Shown one piece after another: positions 7,067 through 13,573 of a stretch of 33,117 bases of DNA (position 1 is the first letter of the stretch; every line of letters begins with the position of its first letter). The notes beneath the pieces are model-generated. The model saw only the letters and a list, made by a program, of their open reading frames with translations. It had not been told where the DNA came from and did no database searches. The stretch is from Calditrichota bacterium (GTDB taxonomy: Bacteria; Calditrichota; Calditrichia; JAJRVZ01). Made by a program: the position numbers and the translations under genes. The stretch lies in NCBI GenBank assembly GCA_024277055.1, contig JAJRVZ010000154.1, forward strand, positions 1-33,117. The letters run 5' to 3'.

Positions 7067-7456
7067 TCACCCCTCCAGTGCATCCAGAATCGGGCATTCA
7101 CTCGTAGGGCCTATTCCACTGCACTGAGCCGCAAGTTTTTCCAATCCCAGTTTCATACGCTGCAGGTCGGCAATTTTCCGTTCGATGTCCGTTATCTTGT
7201 GTACAGCCCGCTCATGCACTTCGTTACAGGTGGTATCCGGATCCACACGCAGGGAAAGCAGCTCATCAACTTCCTTCAGTGTAAATCCCAGCTGTTGCGC
7301 TCTTTTAATAAAATGCAGTTTATCCACCGCCTGCTTCCCGTATTCCCGATACCCCGATTCCAGCCGTCGGTCCGGATGCAGCAACCCGATACGTTCATAA
7401 TACCGTACCGTTTGAATGTTGACCCCGATTTGTCTTGCCAGTTCGCCGATTTTCAT
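7067..7456 (-). CDS. merR: mercury-responsive transcriptional regulator MerR
   Basis: A 129-residue dimeric regulator of the MerR family. The N-terminal winged helix-turn-helix reads 'MKIGELARQIGVNIQTVRYY' followed by 'ERIGLL'. A long dimerisation helix follows. Three cysteines sit at 77, 112 and 121. The 35-residue gap between the first two and the nine-residue step to the third are exactly the spacing of Cys82, Cys117 and Cys126 of Tn501 MerR, so Hg(II) specificity is well supported. The ATG at 7456 fits the family; the longer upstream extension is not family-like. The gene is first in the locus and co-directional with merA, as in Gram-positive mer operons, not divergent as in Tn501. It should therefore control its own transcription through the operator at 7486-7505. 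Confidence 0.94.
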   Translation of the reverse strand: MKIGELARQIGVNIQTVRYYERIGLLHPDRRLESGYREYGKQAVDKLHFIKRAQQLGFTLKEVDELLSLRVDPDTTCNEVHERAVHKITDIERKIADLQRMKLGLEKLAAQCSGIGPTSECPILDALEG

Positions 7457-7477
7457 GCTGTTTCCTTTCGCTTCGTT

Positions 7478-7509
7478 AATATAAACCCTGTACATAAGTA
7501 TAGAGTCAA
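7478..7509 (-). promoter_or_regulatory. MerR-controlled promoter/operator of the mer locus
   Basis: On the minus strand, a -35 TTGACT (7504-7509) is followed by an over-long 19-20 bp spacer and TTATAT/TATATT (7478-7484). In the spacer is a dyad, CTCTATAC-TTAT-GTACAGGG (7486-7505), with six of eight arm positions paired and a 4-bp centre. The dyad sits at the same offset from the -35 as in Tn501 PmerT. A long spacer twisted by MerR is the family's hallmark. Transcription would begin just upstream of merR. Confidence 0.8.
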
Positions 7510-7555
7510 GCGTAATAAAGAAATAATAGAAAAAAAAATTCCTCGGAAATTAGCA

Positions 7556-7584
7556 TTGCAGGATTCTTTTTGTTTTGATATTTT
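7556..7584 (+). promoter_or_regulatory. sigma70-type promoter of the CYTH-DUF47-PiT cluster
   Basis: TTGCAG (7556-7561), a 17-bp spacer and TATTTT (7579-7584) lie just upstream of the CYTH gene start at 7612. This is divergent from the merR promoter. It is a pattern match only. Confidence 0.45.
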
Positions 7585-7611
7585 CGACCGAAGCTTTAAA
7601 AGGCAGGGAAT

Positions 7612-8088
7612 ATGGTGAAAGAAACCGAGCGAAAATTTCTGGTCAGCGGTGATTCCTGGCGCAATCAGGATGAGGGAATTCTGTACCGGCAGGGATATAT
7701 AAGAACCAAAGGCAAAGTCACAGTACGGGTACGAATTGCCGGGGACTCCGGTTACCTGACGATCAAAGGACCGACAACGGGGATTTCCCGCTCTGAATTT
7801 GAATACAGAATTCCGCTGGCGGATGCTCGGAAAATGCTGGACTCGATCTGCGACAAACCGTTGATTGAAAAAAAACGTCATCGTTTAGAATACAAAGGCA
7901 TGATCTGGGAGGTTGACGAATTTTTCGGTGATAATGCCGGACTTGTTCTGGCAGAGATTGAATTGTCCGATGAGAAGCAGCAATTTGAAAAACCGGATTG
8001 GGTCGGTGCGGAAGTTAGCAACGATAATCGTTATTATAATGCCAGTCTTGCCGAAAACCCTTTCAAGCGTTGGAAAAATAATCAATAG
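7612..8088 (+). CDS. CYTH-domain (inorganic triphosphatase-like) protein
   Basis: A cytoplasmic protein of 158 residues, the size of a single CYTH domain. The catalytic signature ExExK is Glu4-Thr-Glu6-Arg-Lys8 ('ETERKFLV'). The tunnel-lining basic and acidic strands follow: 'TVRVRIAG', 'YLTIKGP', 'SEFEYRIP', 'IEKKRHRLEY', 'WEVDEFFG' and 'LVLAEIEL'. CYTH enzymes hydrolyse inorganic triphosphate or related triphosphates, and some members are adenylate cyclases. Short bacterial ones like this are usually triphosphatases. It is eight bases upstream of a DUF47 gene, with a PiT permease gene after that. This supports a place in phosphate or polyphosphate handling. The exact substrate cannot be read from sequence. 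Confidence 0.88.
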   Translation: MVKETERKFLVSGDSWRNQDEGILYRQGYIRTKGKVTVRVRIAGDSGYLTIKGPTTGISRSEFEYRIPLADARKMLDSICDKPLIEKKRHRLEYKGMIWEVDEFFGDNAGLVLAEIELSDEKQQFEKPDWVGAEVSNDNRYYNASLAENPFKRWKNNQ

Positions 8089-8096
8089 GTACCAGC

Positions 8097-8741
8097 ATGG
8101 CCATTTTATTCAAAACGACAAAAGAACTGGAAGCACAAATCGATCAGTTTCTTGATTCGATCAGTCAGGGAGGGATGGTATTCAAGGCAGCTGTCGGCAA
8201 TTTTCTCGATGATGATTGGGCGGATTTCGGGCAACGTCGATCGCAGCTGGACGAACTGGAAGAAAAAGCGGATGATCTGCGTCGTATTGTTGAAACCAAA
8301 CTGTACACGCAGACCCTGATTCCCGAACATCGCGGCGATGTACTCGGCCTGCTGGAAAGCACCGATAATGTCATCGACGCCATGAAAGACACACTCAATC
8401 AGTTCGACGTTGAAAAACCGTATATCCCGGAAGAATTAAAAAAAGCTTTTATTGAATTGACGGAAGTTTCAGTTCAGGCTGCGGAAGTGCTTGTTTCGGC
8501 CATTCGGGCGTTTTTCACCGATTTGCCGGCGGTAAAGGACCATCTTCACAAAGTGTATTTTTTCGAAAATGAAGCCGACCGCGTGGGAGACAACCTGCGC
8601 AGACAGGCTTTTGCCATGAAAATGGAACTGAGCCAGAAATTTCATCTGCGCTATTTTTCCATGCACATCCAGAATGTATCGGACGAGGCGGAAGATGTGG
8701 CGGATCGTCTGGCGATTTATTCGATCAAGCGGACCATTTAA
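8097..8741 (+). CDS. DUF47 family PhoU-like protein (PiT accessory)
   Basis: A 214-residue, almost wholly alpha-helical cytoplasmic protein of the DUF47/TIGR00153 family, distant relatives of PhoU. Recognisable stretches are 'LDELEEKADDLRRIVETKLY', 'GDVLGLLESTDNVIDAMKD' and 'FENEADRVGDNLRRQAF', which carry the E/D-rich motifs thought to bind metal ions. The C-terminal 'VSDEAEDVADRLAIYSIKR' is also typical. DUF47 genes are very often next to PiT permease genes, as here, and are thought to control or assist phosphate uptake. The ATG follows the CYTH stop by eight bases, so the two are surely co-transcribed. The PiT gene follows after 135 bp that contain an imperfect inverted repeat. Confidence 0.9.
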   Translation: MAILFKTTKELEAQIDQFLDSISQGGMVFKAAVGNFLDDDWADFGQRRSQLDELEEKADDLRRIVETKLYTQTLIPEHRGDVLGLLESTDNVIDAMKDTLNQFDVEKPYIPEELKKAFIELTEVSVQAAEVLVSAIRAFFTDLPAVKDHLHKVYFFENEADRVGDNLRRQAFAMKMELSQKFHLRYFSMHIQNVSDEAEDVADRLAIYSIKRTI

Positions 8742-8747
8742 ACGGTA

Positions 8748-8810
8748 AAAAAGTTTTATGCACATTTCAAACCTTGAAGCGAATTTTTTTTTATGACACA
8801 TAAACTTTTT
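8748..8810 (+). repeat. imperfect inverted repeat between DUF47 and PiT genes
   Basis: AAAAAGTTTTATG (from 8748) pairs with CATAAACTTTTT (8799-8810) with one bulged base, enclosing about 38 nt. It could be a weak attenuator or RNA-processing site between the two cistrons. It lacks a clean U-tail. Confidence 0.4.
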
Positions 8811-8876
8811 CCATGAATAACCTTCATATCGTGATAAGAATGGCAAAACGAACTTCGAACGAAAAAGGGCAATAGC

Positions 8877-9917
8877 ATGTTGCTGATTTTTCTTTCCAGC
8901 GGATTGTTACTGGGCTGGTCACTGGGCGCCAACGATGCGGCGAATGTCTTCGGTACCGCCGTCGGCACGCGCATGCTGCGCTTCAAAACAGCGGCGGCCA
9001 TTGCCTCCGTTTTTGTTATTATCGGCGCGGTTAGCAGCGGTGCCGGTGCAACCCATACTTTAGGCAAACTGGGCGCTGTGTCGGCGCTGGGAGGTTCGTT
9101 TGTTGTCGCCCTGTCGGCCGGATTAACGGTTTTCTGGATGACCCGTGCCCGACTGCCGGTATCAACTTCACAGGCGATTGTCGGCGCGATTGTCGGCTGG
9201 AATCTGTTTTCCGGTTCGCCGACTGATCTGGAGGTATTTCGTAAAATTGTACTCACCTGGGTTTTATGTCCGGTACTGGCCGCCGTGTTTGCCGCTGTGC
9301 TCTTCGGACTGTTTCGCCTGTTTTTTAACCGGGTGCGACTGCATCTGCTTAAACTGGATGTGATAACGCGGGTAGCGCTGATAACCGTCGGTGCATTCGG
9401 TTCGTACAGTCTGGGCGCCAACAATATTGCCAATGTTATGGGCGTATTTGTACCGGCCCAACCTTTTTCGGACCTGGTTGTATTCGACAATATATCCGTT
9501 TCCGGTACCCAGCAGCTTTTCCTGATCGGTGGTATGGCCATCGCCGTGGGCATTTTTACCTATTCGAAAAAGGTAATGGAAACCGTAGGGGGCAGTTTAA
9601 TGAAACTCAATCCCCAGGCGGCTTTGGTGGTGGTTCTTTCTCAAGCAATGGTGTTGTTTTTGTTTGCCTCCAAAGGTCTTGAAACCTGGCTGCACGGTCA
9701 TGGATTGCCGGCTTTCCCGCTGGTTCCGGTTTCCAGTTCACAGGCGGTTGTCGGTGCTGTGATCGGTATCGGACTTCTGCGCGGCTGGCGGGCCTTAAAA
9801 TTTCGGGTTTTGGGGGAAATCGCCGTCGGCTGGATATCAACCCCGCTGGCTGCCGGCCTGTTGACCTTTATCGCTTTGTTCGTTGCCCAGAATGTTTTTT
9901 CAATCCCGGTGAAATAG
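8877..9917 (+). CDS. inorganic phosphate permease, PiT family
   Basis: A polytopic inner-membrane transporter of 346 residues. The two inverted repeats that define PiT proteins are visible: 'GANDAANVFGTAVGT' (from residue 18) and 'GANNIANVMGVFVPA' (from residue 180). Each is followed by a 'PVS(T/S)SQA(I/V)VGA' segment that lines the phosphate path. About ten hydrophobic segments can be picked out. The length is short for bacterial PitA (about 500) but normal for compact PiT/PHO-4 proteins. PiT carriers move metal-phosphate complexes with protons or sodium. It follows the DUF47 gene, its usual partner, and an AAAGGG ribosome site precedes the ATG. Confidence 0.93.
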   Translation: MLLIFLSSGLLLGWSLGANDAANVFGTAVGTRMLRFKTAAAIASVFVIIGAVSSGAGATHTLGKLGAVSALGGSFVVALSAGLTVFWMTRARLPVSTSQAIVGAIVGWNLFSGSPTDLEVFRKIVLTWVLCPVLAAVFAAVLFGLFRLFFNRVRLHLLKLDVITRVALITVGAFGSYSLGANNIANVMGVFVPAQPFSDLVVFDNISVSGTQQLFLIGGMAIAVGIFTYSKKVMETVGGSLMKLNPQAALVVVLSQAMVLFLFASKGLETWLHGHGLPAFPLVPVSSSQAVVGAVIGIGLLRGWRALKFRVLGEIAVGWISTPLAAGLLTFIALFVAQNVFSIPVK

Positions 9918-10193
9918 GGGATTGGTGGGGGAGCTTTTGTAGTTTAAGAGTTGAAGGGTTGAGGGAGTTAACCTTCAGGGGAGGGGACCCGCTTTCAGGG
10001 TGAATGGCATGGTGACCGGAGTTTTGCAGGTCGAACTGCCGTCAAATTTTAAATAATTCGTCGATAGCAGTACCCGTGATAACCGGGGATTACTTGTTGG
10101 TTATTCAACGGATCAAAAAAAATCTGAAATTGATAATTAAACTTGACCTCAAATAAAATGTACCTAAAAATTAACGCATCACGAAAGTAAACC
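9918..10193. other. intergenic region with possible esterase promoter
   Basis: 276 bp without a convincing gene. The first part is a G-rich degenerate word repeat (AGAGTTGAAGGGTTGAGGGA). Near the end, TTGACC (10143-10148), a 16-bp spacer and TAAAAA (10165-10170) form a possible promoter 24 bp before the esterase start. I saw no RNA gene and no clear terminator for the PiT gene. Confidence 0.35.
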
Positions 10194-12782
10194 ATGTTAC
10201 GCATAATACTATTTTTCCTGCTGCCGGTACTGCTTAAGGCACAGCCCGGCCGAATTGAACTGGTCAGTATTTCCAGCCCTGAACTGGGCATAACCAAACA
10301 ATTCAATATTTATCTGCCGGCAGGATACGATTCAAGCGATGTATCCTATCCGGTATTGTACCTGTTTCGCGGCCACGAGAACGAATGGGCTGATCCTTTC
10401 GAAGACGGCAGCCGCGGAGGCCGCAACGCCAAAACGCTTGCCGACCGGCTGATCGAAACCAGGGAAATGGGACCGATGATCCTGGTAATGCCCGGTATGA
10501 GTTCCGCGGACAATTCACAACCGGCACTGGCGGTGGATTTTCTGCAACCGGAACTGGTTGGAGGATTGGCGGGTATCGGCAGCGGACGGTTCGAACGCTA
10601 TCTGATGAATGATCTCATTCCGTTTGTCGACAGCACGTTCCGTACCCTTCCCGCCCGCCATCTGCGGGGGGTGGACGGTTTTTCACTGGGCGGTATTACT
10701 TCGATGATGATTGCCGGCAGGCATCCGGAAGATTTTATTTCGGCCGGCGCCTATGATGGAACGCTGATGTGGCTCGATTTTGATGATCCGGCTATTCCCG
10801 GTACCAACGACGATTTCTGGCTGTACTGGACTGCCGCCCATCCGTTGTTCGGCTGGCCGCGGGATTTAAATTATATTTTGGAATATAATCCCGCCAATCT
10901 AATCATGTATGCCGATTCTTCGGAGCGGATTTTGTTTAATTCCATGCAATTTCTGCTGCATTCCGTCGGCAGCCCGACACTGGGGAATTATCCGCAGACA
11001 CAGCAGCTGGTAAACATCCTCGGGCAAACGGGAAACCACAACAATTTGAACAGCATTGCACTGAATCCGGATGCCGAACATAACTGGTGGTGGGCCGACG
11101 AACACATGCTGATTACCATGCCCCTGCACTGGCAGCGGTTCATGCAGCAGGATACTTCCGATAATACCACATCGCTGGTGCTTAACAACCCGTCTGCCGG
11201 AAATACCTATGCCGGGGTAATTTCCGTGGAATGGCAGAGCGGGGCGAATACGGATTCGGCTTCGGTTCTGCTTGCCTGGACGAAAGACGACGGTTTCAGC
11301 TGGCACAAAATCGCAAAAGTTCCGGCCCTGCAATCATCATTCAACTGGAGCACACTGAACATTGCCGACGGAACCCGTTACCGCCTCAGGTTGTGGCTCG
11401 ACGGTCAGGGACAATCGGCGGTGACCGGAAGCGGGGCATTCACGATTAATAACCCCGGTAATGGAAAACCGGATATTGTTCTCCAAACGCCGGCAGCCGG
11501 CGAAACGGTAGACGGTAACTATTTGCTGCGCTGGCAGGCCGCGGACGCCGATGGCGATTCTCTGGTATATTCTGCACAGATTTCTTCAGACGAGGGCCAG
11601 ACCTGGCAGGTATTGTTTACTGACGTACAAGATGTTCGCAGTTACCTTTGGCAGACGGCGGATTTTGCCAACGGCGACAGTTATCGCATCAAAGTTTTTG
11701 CAAATGACGGGTTGTCGATCAGCAGCGACAGCAGCGGAATCTTTTCCGTTTTTAACCGGCGTATTGCTGTGGCCGACTCCCTGCTGACACACATCAGCGG
11801 AATCAGCACGGCCCGTATTTCACTCAACATAGTCGACGTTACCGCACTGACCGGTGATTATTACCGGATGACCGTAGATGACAGTTCAACGCAACAGAAA
11901 TCCTACAGCGTTGAAAATATGACCCGCGGCACTACGGTTGTAAACGAATCAACCCGGCTCGACGGTGTAACAGAAGGTCCGCAATTTGACGGATTGCGGC
12001 TGGTTGTCGGGGATTTTGTTTCACCGCAGGTAAACACCCTGCAAACCGGCTGGCGGTACGGCAGTCCGGAAGTGGAAGTATCCGTTTATTTGCCGGACAT
12101 CGATCTCGGCCCGGACACACTGGTCGGCATTGCCTGGCCGGCGGATTACCGTATCACCATTACCGGCGGGATTTCCGATACGTCTGAAAATGAATTCGGA
12201 GTACCCGCCATACCGACATTTTTTAAAATCGAAAACCTTACGGAAGCAAAACCGGCGCCGTTTATTTTCAGTGACTTTGACGGTGATCAGCACCTGAGTT
12301 TGTTTGATGACCTGTTTTTGCTGGAATACGATGACCGGCAGCTACCGTTCCTGGTCTGGGCTTTGCATGCGGGGGGAGAATCCGGCGCTGCCGATCCACA
12401 GCCCGGTGATGTCTTTGAACTGCATATTGATAAGCCGCTGACATCCGCTGATGTGTACGAATTCGGCGGGATTACCGGTTTGAAAACGGATAATCACACC
12501 CCGAAAAGTTTAACCCTGGAACAGAATTTCCCCAATCCCTTCAATCCGCTCACCACGATTCGGTTTTTTATTGATAAACGGCAAAATCTGAAACTTGAGA
12601 TATTTGATGTTACCGGTAGAAAAATTCGCAGCCTGATCGATAAAGTTGTTCCGGCGGGAAGCGGTACGATTCAGTGGAACGGGAAAAATGATTCCGGAAA
12701 ATCGGTCAGCAGTGGAATTTACCTCTACCGGCTCACCGCCGGCGGACGATCCCTGGCTGGAAAAATGATTTTGCTGCGTTAA
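10194..12782 (+). CDS. secreted putative esterase with C-terminal sorting domain
   Basis: A multidomain extracellular protein of 862 residues. A short signal peptide ending near 'LLKAQ' leads into an esterase-D-like alpha/beta hydrolase domain (about 20-325), with 'YPVLYLFRG' and the nucleophile elbow 'GFSLGG' (Ser164). A plausible catalytic His lies in 'DAEHNWWWADEH'. Two Ig/fibronectin-like modules follow (about 330-425 and 430-525), the second with 'DADGDSLVY' and 'SSDEGQTW'. A further beta-rich region follows. The last about 85 residues start 'LEQNFPNPFNPLTTIRF' and contain 'SSGIYLYRLTAG', a FlgD-like/type IX-type sorting domain that directs proteins to the cell surface. The substrate is unknown; feruloyl or acetyl esters of polysaccharides are common for this fold. 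No operon partner is evident. Confidence 0.85.
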   Translation: MLRIILFFLLPVLLKAQPGRIELVSISSPELGITKQFNIYLPAGYDSSDVSYPVLYLFRGHENEWADPFEDGSRGGRNAKTLADRLIETREMGPMILVMPGMSSADNSQPALAVDFLQPELVGGLAGIGSGRFERYLMNDLIPFVDSTFRTLPARHLRGVDGFSLGGITSMMIAGRHPEDFISAGAYDGTLMWLDFDDPAIPGTNDDFWLYWTAAHPLFGWPRDLNYILEYNPANLIMYADSSERILFNSMQFLLHSVGSPTLGNYPQTQQLVNILGQTGNHNNLNSIALNPDAEHNWWWADEHMLITMPLHWQRFMQQDTSDNTTSLVLNNPSAGNTYAGVISVEWQSGANTDSASVLLAWTKDDGFSWHKIAKVPALQSSFNWSTLNIADGTRYRLRLWLDGQGQSAVTGSGAFTINNPGNGKPDIVLQTPAAGETVDGNYLLRWQAADADGDSLVYSAQISSDEGQTWQVLFTDVQDVRSYLWQTADFANGDSYRIKVFANDGLSISSDSSGIFSVFNRRIAVADSLLTHISGISTARISLNIVDVTALTGDYYRMTVDDSSTQQKSYSVENMTRGTTVVNESTRLDGVTEGPQFDGLRLVVGDFVSPQVNTLQTGWRYGSPEVEVSVYLPDIDLGPDTLVGIAWPADYRITITGGISDTSENEFGVPAIPTFFKIENLTEAKPAPFIFSDFDGDQHLSLFDDLFLLEYDDRQLPFLVWALHAGGESGAADPQPGDVFELHIDKPLTSADVYEFGGITGLKTDNHTPKSLTLEQNFPNPFNPLTTIRFFIDKRQNLKLEIFDVTGRKIRSLIDKVVPAGSGTIQWNGKNDSGKSVSSGIYLYRLTAGGRSLAGKMILLR

Positions 12783-12834
12783 GTCGGAAAGCAGTGAGCC
12801 GATTGTGAAAAGCGGATAAATCAGGGGAATTGAA

Positions 12835-13218
12835 TTGCCACTTGTTTTTTCTGTAAACGGAAATATTCTGAGTCTGACTTCTATCGGAGATTATCCGCTG
12901 GAGAATGCCTTCGAAGTGATGGAGGAAGCATTCCACCACCCCGAATTGAAACAGCCGGTGGATATACTGCTGGACCTGAGTCCCTCGATGGAAAAAAGGT
13001 CGGCGAAAGAAATCTATCGTTTCGTTGATTATTTTTCCGGAAAAAAATCCATTCTCAGTAAACGGTTTGCCATTGTAACGGACCAGGCGCTACATTTCGG
13101 GCTGGCAAGAATGTTCGGTACCCTGGTCGAACGTTTCGGTTTGCATGCGGAAGTTTTCAGGAATTATGATGAAGCGGTACATTGGCTAAATTCCAAAAAT
13201 GAAATTCAGACAAATTAA
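12835..13218 (+). CDS. STAS/SpoIIAA-like small protein
   Basis: A cytoplasmic protein of 127 residues with the alternating strand/helix pattern of the SpoIIAA-like/STAS fold: 'LVFSVNGNILSLTSIGDYP', a helix ('LENAFEVMEEAFHH'), strand 'VDILLDLSPS', helix 'SAKEIYRFVDYF', strand 'RFAIVTDQAL', and a final helix 'YDEAVHWLNS'. The start is TTG with AGGGGA about eight bases upstream; no in-frame ATG lies nearby. Proteins of this type are often small stand-alone domains of unknown role. No anti-sigma or kinase partner gene is adjacent. It follows the esterase gene after 52 bp, so it may share its transcript. Confidence 0.65.
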   Translation: MPLVFSVNGNILSLTSIGDYPLENAFEVMEEAFHHPELKQPVDILLDLSPSMEKRSAKEIYRFVDYFSGKKSILSKRFAIVTDQALHFGLARMFGTLVERFGLHAEVFRNYDEAVHWLNSKNEIQTN

Positions 13219-13382
13219 AATTTATTTGAAAAAGTTTGAACTGTAACGATTAAAGCCGGGCGCAGTTTTCCGTTATACAATTCTCCTAATCTTTTCAGAA
13301 TTTCATAAAAATCCACAGCAATCATATAAGCGAAAGGAATGGCGTATGCCAGAAAAACAAGGGTAAGAATCGTTTCTTTCAT
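13215..13382 (-). CDS. small single-pass membrane protein, unknown function
   Basis: A possible 55-residue protein. The first half is one hydrophobic helix ('TILTLVFLAYAIPFAYMIAV'), and the second half is amphipathic ('FYEILKRLGELYNGKLR'). The ATG at 13382 has GGAG six bases upstream, which is the main reason to believe it. Its 3' end overlaps the STAS-like gene on the other strand by four bases. I do not recognise a family. It could be spurious. Confidence 0.4.
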   Translation of the reverse strand: MKETILTLVFLAYAIPFAYMIAVDFYEILKRLGELYNGKLRPALIVTVQTFSNKF

Positions 13383-13445
13383 TTCATTCTCCGTTTCATT
13401 TAACAGCAAATACGGAAAATTGAGTAAAAGGTTACAACGGGAATA

Positions 13446-13457
13446 AAAACCGGTTTT
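13446..13457. promoter_or_regulatory. 12-bp perfect palindrome upstream of aceE
   Basis: AAAACCGGTTTT lies 117 bp upstream of aceE and between two divergent genes. It is operator-like, but no binding protein can be named. The aceE ribosome site itself (GGAGGT, 13559-13564) is a perfect Shine-Dalgarno nine bases before the ATG. Confidence 0.3.
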
Positions 13458-13573
13458 ATTTAATTAAGAAACAGTTTGTCATGAATGGCTGAGCATCTTT
13501 TTTTTAGCTGAAATTTATTGTAAACTGCTCAACGTTATATATTGAATTCGACGATTCTGGAGGTAATAGACTT

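Noticed and set aside
8756-9553. 265-residue minus-strand frame opposite the PiT gene
   Set aside because: The composition is Thr/Ala/Ser-rich, typical of an antisense shadow of a hydrophobic coding region. The PiT frame on the plus strand is certain.
9918-10193. A small RNA or tRNA gene in the spacer before the esterase gene
   Set aside because: No cloverleaf, conserved T-loop or clear terminator could be found by eye.
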